Shown here: in pieces, positions 32,701-44,099 of the stretch
How the letters are laid out: each line of letters starts with the position of its first letter
How positions within the stretch are numbered: the stretch's first letter is position 1
Assembly (NCBI GenBank): GCA_024036415.1
Contig: JAMWET010007157.1
Location: forward strand, 1,789,501 to 1,853,500
Direction: 5' to 3'
DNA: 64,000 bases
DNA from: Prochilodus magdalenae
Taxonomy: Eukaryota; Chordata; Actinopteri; Characiformes; Prochilodontidae
The notes under the pieces: model-generated
The model's input: the letters and a program-made list of their open reading frames with translations, nothing else
Told to the model about the DNA's origin: nothing
Database searches by the model: none
Translations under genes and position numbers: made by a program

Positions 32701-33438
32701 ACGAACAGAGGATGTTGGAGACAGGGATGTAGGGTTGGCAAGGTGTTTATTGGAGTGAAGCAGAAGGCACGTGTGCATTAGAGTGAGAGAGAGAGAGAGA
32801 AAGAGAGAGAAAAAAAGAGAAAGACAAGAGAGTAGGAGCTAAAGGTTTCTTGTCGACATGATTAGCATACTGAGGTTTAGGGCAGTCTGTAATATTTTAT
32901 TGATCCAGCTTTAAAGTGGCCTGCACTTTAACATTCCATAACATTCATCTACAGAATTGCATGTCAGAAAAAATTGATACCCATAAAAAAAGAATAATTA
33001 CCTTATCTTATATACAAGTGAACCCTACCTTTAGAGTGTAAATGTTTAATTTTTAATAAAATATATAGCATCAAGGCAAAAATAAGCTGTTATGAATATG
33101 CAGCCAGGCATCAGTGTGTGGTACTTAGTAGCCTACTTAGTAATTTTTTATACTGTGTAGAATATTGTTATTGTCACACAACTATTTATTTATTGTTCCA
33201 CAAATAGCTGCACCCAGAATCAACTGGCAAGAATAAATATTGGTGGATCACTTTGACATTGTGAGACATGCAAATATCTTATGCATTAACTCACAGTAAG
33301 AGGACTAAAACATTACCGGCTCACCCGGCACTAAGAAAGGCCTCTTATGCAGGTTTTTTCTGGACTCATCGCCAGCATAAACCACTGAGCTTCACTCTAC
33401 TCTCCCCACTTGTTCACTCCTGAGTCCCTGAAAACAGT
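32701..33438. other. Unique sequence with a purine-rich patch
   Basis: GA-rich run at 32786-32831. The rest is AT-rich without a named feature. Confidence 0.5.
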
Positions 33439-33640
33439 GAAAGCAGCCAATCACAGGTTCACTCCGGTCCCCCCGCCCCTCGTCCCCCATTCAGAGCCAG
33501 TAGGATTTATATTTGCTCCTCATTAGGTGCTTAATAGAATCGCCTGATTAAAAATACATTAAGAGACAGATTAAATTAAGTAGATTGTTAAATCTAAAGT
33601 AACAAGTCTGTTTTGAGAATGTAGTGAGTAAAAAAAAATT
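33439..33640 (+). repeat. Dispersed repeat, copy 1 (pair with 58,211)
   Basis: Shares an ordered series with 58,211-58,420: GAAAGCAGCC-ATCACAGG, GGATT-AATTTGC, ATAGAATC-CCTGATTAAAA, and then 48 identical bases (33581-33628 against 58346-58393). Same orientation, 25 kb apart. Copy 1 is truncated after the identical block. The family is not named; the AAGTAAAAGTA texture of copy 2 suggests a hAT-like non-autonomous element. Confidence 0.8.
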
Positions 33641-35490
33641 TCGGACTTTCTATAAATTAGGTATCCATAATGCATTTTGAACAAATTTTTACAAGCATTT
33701 CCTCAAGAAAACCTTTTAAACCTGGCATTTTTTTAAAGAACTTAAAGAGAATTGGGACAGCTACTTCAAAAACAGCAAATATCTGATAAACCGTAGAATA
33801 TTTTTATTGATGAGGTATGCCTCAGTGGGTCATAGGTAACAATTCTCCACATGCTTTTATCTGCATGATTGTTTCCTTCGTTTCGTCAGTTGTGGCCTCT
33901 CGACAACTGTCCACAAATGGGGCCAATTTCTCTACTTGAGCATTCCATTGGATTGAAAAACACTAGGTGCTGCTAGGGCAAGCTCAGCAATTGGTGGTTC
34001 CACTCCTATTTTTTGGAAAGCGCTCTTCATCGGCCCACCTTAGTTAAAGGCTTGCAGGGCACGCTTGTAAGGCAGTATAACTCCACAAACAGTTTTTGCT
34101 AAATAAAAGAAAAATCTGAATCCAGCTACGAAAAATACTGAAATGTTTAAAAACAATATTTCCCAAAAATATACTAGCAGGTGTTTGTATATTTCTCGTT
34201 TACAGTGCTAAATACCTCTGAATGACTCAGGGAATCAGGCGGAATGTTAACATGTCCATGTCCAGAAGCAGCATTTACTTTTGAGTAAAGTTACTGGACT
34301 GGTCTGCCTGCTGACCTGAACTTTCCCCAATCATTAATGTGTGGAGAATTATAAATGAAAACTGCAACAGTGGTGACCCAGTACCGTTGAATATCTTAAG
34401 ACATGTTTGCAGGAAGAATGGCACCTGAAACATTTATTCACTTGGTATCTTTAGTCTGTGTTAAAAGTTATAAGTGTTATAAGAAGAAAAAGAAAGATCT
34501 TGGGTTAAAGCTGTTTGCAATAAAATAAATGTACCACCCATTTTTTCAGATTTTTCAGATTTGGGTGTATCACATTTTGTTACATTTAACTGCATCTATT
34601 ATTGAGGTAGTAATAGTTTTCATTTTACCCTGCTATCTCACCACTCAATTCCTCCACATCTGATTCAATTGCCTTCTTTCCTGAGTAGAAAACATCACAT
34701 TTAAGAAGTCCAAATAGGTCAAGGGCACTCAAATGTACCTACCTGTATGAAATGACATGCACAGTTAAACACTTTTGGGCCAAATCTAAAACTATATATT
34801 GTATCTGAAGCAAAGTTTGTTGCATCATTTTTTCTATAATATTATGGTTTGAACAATACACTGGAACTCACTGCAACTCACTCTTTCTGGACAAACTGTA
34901 ACTAGTGTTATAGGCATGGCTTTAAGAAAAAAAAACTTGGCTCCATAAGTTAAAATGCGTAACCATAATTGTAACTATAATGTTATGATTATAACTTTAA
35001 GTATAACTGTTGCTTGACTATTTTCCCCTTCTTTACACGTTGTCAGGTTTTATAAAGCAACCACAGCAACAATTCGAGTGAGATTGTAGCACTTTATTTA
35101 AGGTATGAAACCTTAAGGCAGACATAAAAAAACTTTACTGTAAGTACAAAGTAACAAGGTAAGTAGGTAAAGTAGGTTTGCTGCCATTTCAATTAATTCT
35201 ACATTATAGCAATGCTGAAAAACCTGATATATAAAAAATAACCAGTTGGAATTTTCAAAAGTTAAAAATTAGCACAGTGTACTTCTCAATTCTATAAAAA
35301 CAGGAGATTTACCTGCAATATCAGACACTGTTACAACAGCTAATAGATTTACATGATACAGTTATAAACTCCCATTTTACAGATACTGCTATGCAAACAC
35401 ACAAATGTATTTTTAATTATGAATGTGTTTGAAAGCAATAGGTTTTCAATGGGCAACAGACCAATTTCTCAAAATCATAATTAAAAAAAA
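33641..35490. other. AT-rich unique sequence, nothing recognised
   Basis: Nearly 2 kb of AT-rich DNA with no supported gene, island or named repeat. TTTTTCAGATTTTTCAGATTT near 34542-34562 is a small tandem duplication. Confidence 0.5.
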
Positions 35491-35578
35491 TAATGTTTAT
35501 TTATAGAACACTTTCATATCATTGGCAGCTCATCGTTGGTGCTTTACAGACAATTGACATCACTAATGGAAGGAATAC

Positions 35579-35700
35579 TAGTACTACTACTACTACTACT
35601 ACTACTACTATGCACACATATATACATATACATATATGTATATATACACATATATACATAAACACACATACAAATACATATAGACACACACACTTAAAGA
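35579..35700. repeat. (TAC)n followed by ATA/CA-rich compound microsatellite
   Basis: About ten TAC trinucleotides (35581-35610) run into alternating ATACAT/ATATAC sequence to about 35,700. The frames open across it on both strands are repeat artefacts. A nearby TGTTTATTTATAGAACACTT (35493-35512) may be a trace of the TATAGCGC repeat of 3,341. Confidence 0.95.
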
Positions 35701-37560
35701 CCATGTTAATGTAGCTTTAACTAAATGCTGAGTTAAAGAGAAACATTTTTAAATGAAGCTAGCTAACTGAAGCTGGAATTGAGTTCATCATTAAGAAGCT
35801 ATTCTATATTTTGTAATACATGAAATAGCAAGGCCCAGCTATATCAAAATGTTACCAGTGAGTAAAAATAAACTGATTTGACCATTTCTTGGGCCACCAA
35901 CTTGTTCTATGTAAGATTATATATACATAGTTGCCAGTTTATTATACTTTACTGAATAGTGAATTGTTCACAATCAATTTTATCATCTAATGAGTATACG
36001 GCAGCAATGTAGAACTTGTGAATGTAAATAATAGGTATTTTTAATAAAATTAAAACTACAAACAATGTAAAAAAATATTTTATCACAGTGTATAGCTAAA
36101 AACCTTGTTAAAAAACGTTTCCGAAATTCTTTTCCAATAGTACAACCGTGGGCATGTAAGCTTTACCACCCAGAAGCCCATCCGGCATGTGAAGTGAGCA
36201 GCTGCTACCTACTGTAAAATGCTATGTGAGATAAGGCACAAGTATTATTCAGATCTCATCTATGATCACCATACTGTTTGCCACAAAAGACATTTTGTTT
36301 ATCCACTCAGCACCTGGAGAGGGCATGGCAAAAATTCAAGGTTGATGTGTGACAACACCTTGCAAACTGCAAAAACTGAATTATTTCTCTTATAGCAGAA
36401 AAAACAATATACAGTTGGAATTTGGAATGTATAAAATAAGAATCATAGCAAGTTGGACACAGAGAAGACGAAAATGGATTGCCTACACATAAACATCCTA
36501 AAGGACCAGATTAGGACACTTAAAAAAAAAAAAAAAAAAAAAACACACACACAATCTACTACTTGCTGTGAAGGACTGACTAATGTCAATCCAATTTCAT
36601 GCACAGCATGAAGTTCAACATTACATTCATCCAAATGTGTGTGCCAAAAATGGATGCAAGAGACAAATTAAAAATGTAATGATCAAACTGACAGTAAAAT
36701 TCACAAGACCTGCAAACAAGATGTACTGTTAACAAAGGTAAATAAAGTACACCCTATTAAAAGTATAGATTATCCTGGTCAAATAATCCCTAAATGCAAG
36801 TGCAAGTTGTTGTTAAAATGTTTTCTTTTAATGTCAACACATTGTCGTATTGTTGCCACAATGCATTTACAGAACCAAATGATTCTGAAACCTCCTACAG
36901 AACCCACTGAATACTCTGGTTGGACAGAGTGTTTACAATTTGCCAATGGTAAACAGAGCAAACATTTAAAATGGTATATCTCTTCAACAGGTATTTGAAT
37001 ATTCAATTGTTGGGTAGGTATTTGTTTTTAATTTTGGGATCTGGATATTCGTTTTTTTCCTTAATAACGTTGCACAAAAAAAACTATGCCAGCACATGTT
37101 TGTATTAAAATTTATACTTTGTCTTTGCATTGTTAATTTGGAAATATACTATATACCATTTCAGCTATGCTGTGCTTACTCACACCACACTTCAGTTCAT
37201 CCTGGCAGTGGTAAGAGAGGCAAAATAACAATCACAGAACCTGTAAATCTTTTTACAAAGATAGCTAGCCTTAGCTCTGTTTTAGCTAATTAGCTAGCAA
37301 AGATGTGGTTTAATAGCAAGAAAAATCCTATAAAACTTGTAGACCTGTATGCGCAAAGGGCCAGTTTGACTGTTACTAGCGGGTGCTATCGTTATCTAGG
37401 TTCACTAGTTACGTCATTTTAGAGCCCAATGATATCAGTTTCTCACCTTAGCACATGTAACTTTTTTCCCTCCCTTTTCTTGTCGAAAGGAAACTGCTAC
37501 AATGATAAAAGACATCACAGCCTAACAGGACAATTTATATTTAATAAACACTTTAACCAA
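35701..37560. other. AT-rich sequence with a poly-A tract, no gene
   Basis: A 22-base poly-A followed by five CA units sits at 36522-36553. The stretch 36130-36360 is more complex but has no clear motif cluster. Open frames are featureless. Confidence 0.5.
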
Positions 37561-37739
37561 AACAGCATCTGTTGATTGATTGATGGAAGAGCTCTATGTA
37601 AATTGAAAAGACATAGCCAGCGCTGACTGTGGAAAAGATCACAAACTTCTAAAGCGCAAGCTCTAAGTGTAAAGCTGAAAAAAAATACAATCAGGCTAAA
37701 ATATGAGCTGCAGAATATACCACCTTGTCTGCAAAGCTA

Positions 37740-37990
37740 TAAGGAGTAGAGACAGTTCATCGGAAAAGACCATTATGCTTGGAAGAACGTAAAGTTAAAT
37801 AGGAAGAGAACCAGCCACCACATCGACGGATACGATCAGTTCAATTATGAACCAGCCGCTCAGAAGCTTAAAGACCCAATCAGAAGACCAGACTTTCTGG
37901 AGAAACCTTATCCAAATAGCTGCCAGGAGTCAGAAACATGATGGCACTTCACAGCTATTATTTGTTAATATTAATAATTTCTTTACATGT
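37740..37990 (+). mobile_element. LINE 3' end remnant (RT C-terminal tail)
   Basis: Plus-strand translation gives SRDSSSEKTIMLGRT, then (shifted frame) GREPATTSTDTISSIMNQPL, RSLKTQSEDQTFWRNLIQIA and ARSQKHDGTSQLLF. The pattern (L/S)EKTIMLG, then GRPAT-W-DTI, then LK-Q--D---WR--I---ARS and DGT matches the C-terminal tail of a common animal LINE reverse transcriptase, whose copies usually end soon after DGT in a short tandem repeat. Only the last 80 or so residues remain. The clade is not assigned. Confidence 0.68.
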
Positions 37991-38205
37991 TATTAACCTG
38001 ATTACCACATCTCAAATATTAGGTATTCTGGGTGTTTGTTCTTATAAGGGGACAACTTTTTTAGTTCTTCCGCTCATACATTTGGTTACCTGGAGTGCCT
38101 ACAAACTATGAAATAAGACAACCCACAGCATTCAACCAGATTTGGCTTCAACTCCTATAACAAGTGGGAACTCATTAAAGCAATGCCCCCCCTTCCATAT
38201 ATATG

Positions 38206-38207
<2 letters not shown>

Positions 38208-38279
<72 letters not shown>

Positions 38280-38280
38280 T
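38208..38280. repeat. (AT)n-(AC)n compound microsatellite
   Basis: About 54 bp of pure AT followed by about 18 bp of AC, then ATACAT-rich sequence to 38,310. The AT block is self-complementary and can extrude as a cruciform. Open frames of Ile/Tyr repeats here are artefacts. Confidence 0.97.
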
Positions 38281-38310
38281 AGACATATACATATACATAT
38301 ATATATATAA

Positions 38311-38680
38311 GTTTTGTGATTCTTGTCTATTCTCAAATACACATTCAGAAATTTGTGGCAGATGGTGGTTCATTTTGTGTTGCATTTAAAAAAGAATCCC
38401 TGATCACTAAAAAGTTTCCATTAGACTTTTCCAACATAAACAAGTTTAACAACTGCGTGCTACTAAATTAGCATTAGCAAATCAGTGCATAAGGTGTTTT
38501 TTCATATTTCATCAAAAAAATACAAAAAAACCCTGAAACACTGCCCTCAAACATTTGAATATTATAACAGTTAAACATATGATTTTGAGTTTAGCAGCCA
38601 CATTCCTAAAACTCTTTATTTCCCGCATTAGTTAAAAAGAGCTCAAGTCCAGGTCAAGGTCAAGAGGAACATCAAGTGTC
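38311..38680. other. AT-rich unique sequence, nothing recognised
   Basis: No repeat family, motif cluster or frame that I can support. Confidence 0.5.
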
Positions 38681-38752
38681 TGTGTGTGTGTGCATGTGTG
38701 AGAGAGAGAAAGATAAAGACAGAGAAAGAGGGAGAGAGAGAGAGACAGATAG
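38681..38752. repeat. TG then GA low-complexity patch
   Basis: Short TG run followed by interrupted GA repeats. Confidence 0.85.
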
Positions 38753-38799
38753 ACTGACACACACGGAGAAGCCCTACTGCTGAGCTCTCTTGCTGGCCA

Positions 38800-39310
38800 T
38801 TACATTTCCACAGTGCTGGATGATCCAGCATTTATTAAAGGGCAGGGCTAATTTCATAGCCAAGACCTGTGAGCCTCAAAGTAACTGCTAATCACCAATT
38901 ATGGAATATTATAGATTAGAGAGTATTGATTTTGAGGGTTGAATGTAGGTGTCAGAGCTCTAGGGATAAAGAGGAGGTATGAAGGATATACTGAAGAATA
39001 ACAGGACTGAGTAGAGAGTTTTTATAATCACTGACACGCCATATGATTGCTGTAAAGCCATGAATTATATATCAGTACAGAATGCAATGTACACTCTGTG
39101 CATTCAGCAAATCATTATTATGCATAAACAGCATTTGATGTGGATTTCACAGCAAATGCCTAGTTGGTCTCCCCAGAGGTCTGTAGAGGTGGCCTAGTGG
39201 ACACTTGAGCTAAAGGGTTAGAGACTCTATTAAGGCCAGTGCTTACAGGCCACAAACTAATCTAGTATGACAGTCCAGAGGTGTCCTGTTATTTCTCCTG
39301 CCCATGATGA
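38800..39310. promoter_or_regulatory. Candidate conserved non-coding island 17
   Basis: Motifs include TCCAGCATTTATTAAAGGGC (38824-38843), CTGCTAATCACCAATTATGG (38886-38905) and ATCATTATTATGCATAAACAG (39111 onward), a Hox/POU-like core with AT-rich flanks, plus a GGTCTCCCCAGAGG palindromic patch near 39168. Complex DNA without frames. Enhancer role is inferred. Confidence 0.35.
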
Positions 39311-40539
39311 ATGGACAGCAAGGGGCCCACATGCTGTCATGTCAGGCCAGACCAGAAACAGATTGAAAAGGAGCACAAAAAAAAGAAAAAACAGAGAGAT
39401 GACCTAATATTCTTTGATTTTCCTCATTTAAAGGAACATAAACACAACGGCATACAGCGGAGTTGTTATATATTTTGCCCATTTCCACCATTTATCTTTT
39501 TAGTAATCCATATTTTCTCACGTAATTATTAATCAAATAAACTTGCTTGTTTAAAGCAATGTGCAAATTATCTGCCAATATACAAAGAATATGTTGTTTA
39601 CTAAAACAATTTTTTAAAAATCTGGAAATAAGATAAAAATGTAATTAGTTTGGGTACAATAAAACTTGGGTACCATAAACAGTAAACGATAATACACTCA
39701 CCACAGCATAAGGCTATTGATCTGTAGCAAAAAGGTATAGAATGGTGTTCCTGTGGCCATGGCATACTTGTGTGCAGTTGTTAGGCCTTTCCTGTACGAA
39801 ATCATTTATTGCACCAAATTCCACTGGGAATTTTGCCAGCATCTGTAAATGCTGTCCAAACTTGCTTTGAAGTTGCTATGAAGAAACTAATTTATGGACA
39901 GATCAGGGACAGGTCAATTATCATTGCAGTCACTAAAAGGCTGTGACCAAAAAAAGGTCCTTATTTGCACTTTAGAACACCACTGAGTGTGTCAGCCATT
40001 TCTCTATTAGATTTTGAGAGATTTTTCTGTTAGAGAGATCTTGAGGATACTATAACATCCAACAATGCAGTAATATTTTATTGAACAACTTAGATCATTA
40101 TATCAGGTGAATGTGTACCAACATGCATTGCAAGTCTCTTGTTACTAAGCAACAGATACAGGAACATTATGTTAAGGGTGGCCGCTGAGCCAGTGAAAAC
40201 AAAACTTGTCAGACTGTCTGGACTCCCTGGAGAAACACTATGAACAAAAACAGCAGCTTTGTACAATTAAAAAAATGAAGAACCTTGGACTGTCACACAA
40301 AAAAACACTGACTGATAACTTGAGTTTACTGTAGTCCAAAATGGACAAAAAATTATATGTGTAACTGAGTACACTTTAGTCCTTTTAACTTTCTTTTGCA
40401 GTTACGCCTTTGTCTACAGCTACAAAAATAAAGCCAGCATCAGTACTGCAAGCAACTCATGCTTCTTTGTTTATCCAACTGGAGAACAGTGACACAGACT
40501 GATTCATGCATCTTCACTGCTACATAGAAAAGTAATCCC
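39311..40539. other. Unique sequence, nothing recognised
   Basis: A-rich patches near 39377-39391. Possible decayed transposon near 40,180-40,330 but with no legible motif. Confidence 0.45.
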
Positions 40540-41388
40540 CCCCTATAAACTGATGAGTCTGTAGTTGACATGTTGGATGTAGGAGAAATGGGCAGACATA
40601 AAGACTCTGACAAGAGCTAGAGTGTTATGGTCATTTAAATGAATCAGAGCATGTAAAAGTAGCAATAGCAGTGAGCAGCTACTAACAATGGACCGAAAAA
40701 AAGTTGTGGCCCAAGACGTTAGTTGGATAGTTATGGGAAATGTGTCACAAAACTCTTTATAGCCACAATGCCCATGCTTACAATATTCATGCACTGTTGA
40801 AATCACCTATAAAAGGCACACTGGGGCAGTGGAAGAAAGTCACCAGCTCCAATATGTCTTGTTTCTTTTACATTACATGGACAACCAGGATACGTCTGCT
40901 ATGTTTGGGGAAGTCAAAGCACCACAATGCAGTCGGGAAAAATGTCAAGCTGATGGAGGGAGTGTGATGTTCTGAGCAATGGTCTTCTGAAAAACCTTGA
41001 GTCTGGGTCTGGGCACTCATGTGAACATCAGTTTGACGCGTTCCACCTACCTTGCTGCAAAACAGATTATTACGTTCTCAGAAAATTACGTTCTCAGATG
41101 GCAGTGGCTTCTTTAGGCCCCCCACTACACACGTTACTGAGAACTATCTGAGAAACATGATAAAGAGTTTAGAGTGTTGCCCTGGCCTCCAAATTCCTTA
41201 GATCTTGTTCCAAGTATCTGGGGGTGCAATGGAAAATGTACAATGGGAACCTTGTAACTTACGAGACTAAAAGGATCTACGGCTAACATCCTGATGCCAC
41301 ATACCACCATTTTTTAGTGGGGGCCGTTTTAAAAGGACCAACAGCACATTTGGCAGGAAGTCATAACATTTTGGCTTGTTGGTATATG
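40540..41388 (+). mobile_element. Tc1/mariner-like element D, decayed, 'ggtcataatgtta' family
   Basis: Begins with TGTTGGATGTAGGAGAAATG (40571-40590), the usual start region of this teleost Tc1 family, and ends with AGTCATAACATTTTGGCTTG (41359-41378), a degenerate copy of its terminal repeat (gtcataatgttatggctgat). In between are GATGGCAGTGGCTTCTTTAG (41097-41116), GTTGCCCTGGCCTCCAAATT (41176-41195) and TGATGCCACATACCAC, in family order. Old copy with an internal deletion near 40,720-40,820. Confidence 0.85.
40588..41340 (+). pseudogene. Tc1-like transposase of element D, broken
   Basis: The start is MGRHKDSDKS, like the family's MG-K-DLS N-terminus, followed by a heavily mutated helix-turn-helix. 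The catalytic half gives, in several frames, WGSGRKSPAPICLVSFTLHG (the W-K-V-WSDES-F region, with its catalytic Asp lost), then ASKFLRSCSKYLG (normally PNSPDLNPIEHLW, here destroyed) and LVTYETKRIYG. Many stops. A duplicated ATTACGTTCTCAG lies inside (41070-41096). No function possible. Confidence 0.8.
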
Positions 41389-41519
41389 GCACAATACAAA
41401 TGAGGTAGTAGGCATCCATTGCAGTTAGAACCCAAACTAGGATTGCAGTACCTGTATTTGTAGATTAGTTGTGCCCTCTCACAACTGACCACATCCCCCT
41501 ATAATGTACCTGTGTAAGA

Positions 41520-41630
41520 GTGTGTGTGTGTGTGTGTTAAAGTGTGAAGGACATCATGGCCAGTAGGGCTATCACAGACACAATCTCAGACATATACACA
41601 TACGCACACACATACACACACACTCTAATA
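41520..41630. repeat. TG and CA short microsatellites
   Basis: A (GT)n run at about 41519-41538 and interrupted CA repeats at 41590-41622, flanking the next island. Confidence 0.9.
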
Positions 41631-42010
41631 ACTTTGAGAGCGGTCAGCACCCTGCGCTTTAATAACACTCGCTGTCAGCTCGCTGAGCGCACCGCAAAAT
41701 TGTCTCGTTGGAATTCTTTATGGTGTAGGGGCCAAGCAACTCGGCTGATGGGAATGGAATACCGCCACGCTCAACCTATTCGCATCGGCGAGATGGCTTT
41801 CCAAGAGCATGCTTTTATCTCTGGGGGGGTCAAAAAACACAGGCAAAAGAAAAGACATTTACTTGCTCTGCCATGCAGCAATAAGCCTTTAAAATCAGGG
41901 CTTGTCCATCGTCTGGACCCAGCAGAGGATGAGGTTATTCTAAAAAAATCTTCTCGCTGGAGTGGAGTACAACTTCAGTAGTGACGGAGCTTCACGGCTG
42001 ACAGGACTCT
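41631..42010. promoter_or_regulatory. Candidate conserved island 18, CpG-bearing, long open frame
   Basis: A marked change to balanced, CpG-containing sequence: AGAGCGGTCAGCACCCTGCG, TGTCAGCTCGCTGAGCGCAC (41672-41691), TTCGCATCGGCGAGATGG (41779-41796). A plus frame stays open from 41544 to 41981 (145 codons), including RIGEMAFQEHAF and LVHRLDPAEDEVIL, but no family is recognised, and its first third is microsatellite. Either a regulatory element with a chance open frame or a diverged exon; I favour the former. Confidence 0.35.
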
Positions 42011-42479
42011 CACACACAACATGCATGTAATACAGGTGAGGGGTCAGAGCAGTAATGCACTGCATGAAAAGACTTGAGAACAGAACAGTGGGCAAATGCA
42101 CTATATGGATGGTAATTTTTTTTAAAATTCTAAATAGCAAGTGGATTAAGAAAATAATGCTGAAAACACCACCATAATTTCTCTTTCCATTTTTTTCCTA
42201 CTGATATTCAAAATAAAGAGTCAAGCATTTTTTGTTTTTTTAATCGCATAAACACAAATTTAAAATTCATCATGAACATGCACTAAATACATTTTATGAA
42301 CAACCTATGAACTCAAACCTACCCCAGTAATAGCACAGAAATAAGCACCGAAACATTAAGTCAGCTTCATCTTTCTCTCCTCCTCGGCTCTCCTTAAGAT
42401 AACATGCACATGTCTGTTTAAAGAGGATCAGAGAGGCTGCGTCTTTTTAAACACGCACAGTATAAAGAGAGATCATAGC
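42011..42479. other. Unique sequence, nothing firm recognised
   Basis: AT-rich up to about 42,350, then more complex (CTCCTCGGCTCTCCTTAAGA near 42379-42398), possibly part of the next island. Confidence 0.45.
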
Positions 42480-43010
42480 TTTAAGCCTGTAGCATCAAGG
42501 CTAAATAAGTGTGTGTGAGCTGGAGCGGGTGCGAGTGTGTTGGTGGTTGAGCCCTTCAGATGAGGGCTGAGGCGTACGTGCATGTGTGTACGTATGTTTG
42601 TGTGCACGTCTATGTGTGAGATGATGGGTTTGGGGCTCTGTTTGTGGATGCTGAGGTTATTAGTGCTCTCCTCCACTACCACGGCAACATTCCTGGTCAT
42701 CAGCAGCCCCTGCGATTGCTGATTAACATAATCAGCCATGCATTAGTTATTCACGCGCTGTGCAGAGGCGCTCCGGGGGTCGCAGGCTCGCTCCGTCTAA
42801 TAACCTGTGTTAAATATTAAAGAAGAACATGCAGAGGAGAGAGCATTAACATAGCTATCAGCCCTGGCCCGGTCAGCCTCTGGCTGCAGTCCTGGCCATG
42901 TTGAGACCATGAGAGACTCAGGCAGCCTGTGGCACGACTAGGTGCTTTAAAGAGGAGGTAAGCTGCCTCTCAGCCTGTGGGTTTAGTGCAGCCCTGTGTT
43001 GAGTGGTTAA
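42480..43010. promoter_or_regulatory. Candidate conserved non-coding island 19
   Basis: TG/TATG-flavoured left part (42505-42610), then CTGATTAACATAATCAGCCA (42719-42738), an inverted CTGATTA/TAATCAG pair, followed by CATTAGTTATTCACGCGCTG (42740-42759), a CpG patch (GCGCTCCGGGGGTCGCAGG) and TAATAACCTGTGTTAAATATT. The clustered homeodomain-like sites in inverted arrangement are suggestive of an enhancer; inferred. Confidence 0.38.
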
Positions 43011-44099
43011 CACAGCAAGCTAATGGGAGAAACTAAACTCCACACATGGACCAGAAAATGGAGGCAGAAAATTGATAATGTGTGGGCTTGAGGAGGCAGA
43101 ATTGGCAGTAAAATCTTTAATATCTGTATAAATTGTGTGCATGTAAGCAGGGACATCAGAGCTGGGGAGATTGACTACTATGAGTAGTGTGACTACTTAT
43201 GGCCCCATGAACGACAAAAGGGCCCTCAAGGGGGTTGGACAAAACTTTATTTTAATATTTTATGTGTCGTACTGGTACTTTACATAAAAATACAGAGAAT
43301 TACTGTAGATTTCACAACAAGTTCATAGATAAATATTGGTAAATATGGTGTTTAGTCATTTTATTATAGCATGAGACAAGATTTACTTTTAGCAAGTGCT
43401 GCAATGGGGCCACAGTCCTTATTTAGGGCTAAATAAACACCCAAATTCAAAGAGCTCCATTATTCAATGTATTTTAATGTATTGTACACTGACACAGTAA
43501 AATATCACTCTAAAATATCTGCCCATTGTTTGAATTGTACATGCTAAAAAAAAGCCTATACAAGAAACATTGTTATTGCCTCCTCCAATATAACTTGAGA
43601 CAGCACTTAGTTAGTTACAACAGTTACATCAAATTCAGAACAAAGTGGTTGCAAATAACAATAATGTACACAAATTAACCCCTTGCTACCCACTATTTAA
43701 TAGCTACTGAGAAAAGAAATTACAAGTGAGAATGAAGCTTAATGTGTGTCTCACTATATATGTCCTACAAAAGTTCTCGTTTACTAAAAATGACAAAATA
43801 AAAAGGCACTACAATTAAAAAAGTGTTCAATCTACACAGTTCATGTGAATAGAATCATTCAATGCAGAAAATGTTGTGTTTGCAATCAGTCAATAACCCC
43901 CTTGAAAGTGGTATATACCAGGTAATCAGATTTTTACCTCCCCCGTGTATCAAGCAGAAGCAGAAGCATCAACAGAATAGGCTGGATGACACAAGTAGAC
44001 ACATAATAGGATAGTACAGCTTCCATATTGGACCAAAGCACACTCAGGCAGGCAGATGGACAGTTTCACCACATTTAGAGGTCTACTCAACCAGCCCCA
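43011..44099. other. Unique AT-rich sequence, nothing recognised
   Basis: GGCCCCATGAACGACAAAAG near 43200-43219 looks repeat-like but is unidentified. TTAACCCCTTGCTACCCAC at 43676 recalls a piggyBac-type end, but no matching second end was found. Confidence 0.4.

Noticed and set aside
38155..38389. Ile/Tyr-rich frames on both strands
   Set aside because: Encoded by the AT/AC microsatellite.
43676..43925. Possible second piggyBac-like element starting TTAACCCCTTGC
   Set aside because: No inverted partner end with TTAA was found downstream and no transposase-like translation was seen.
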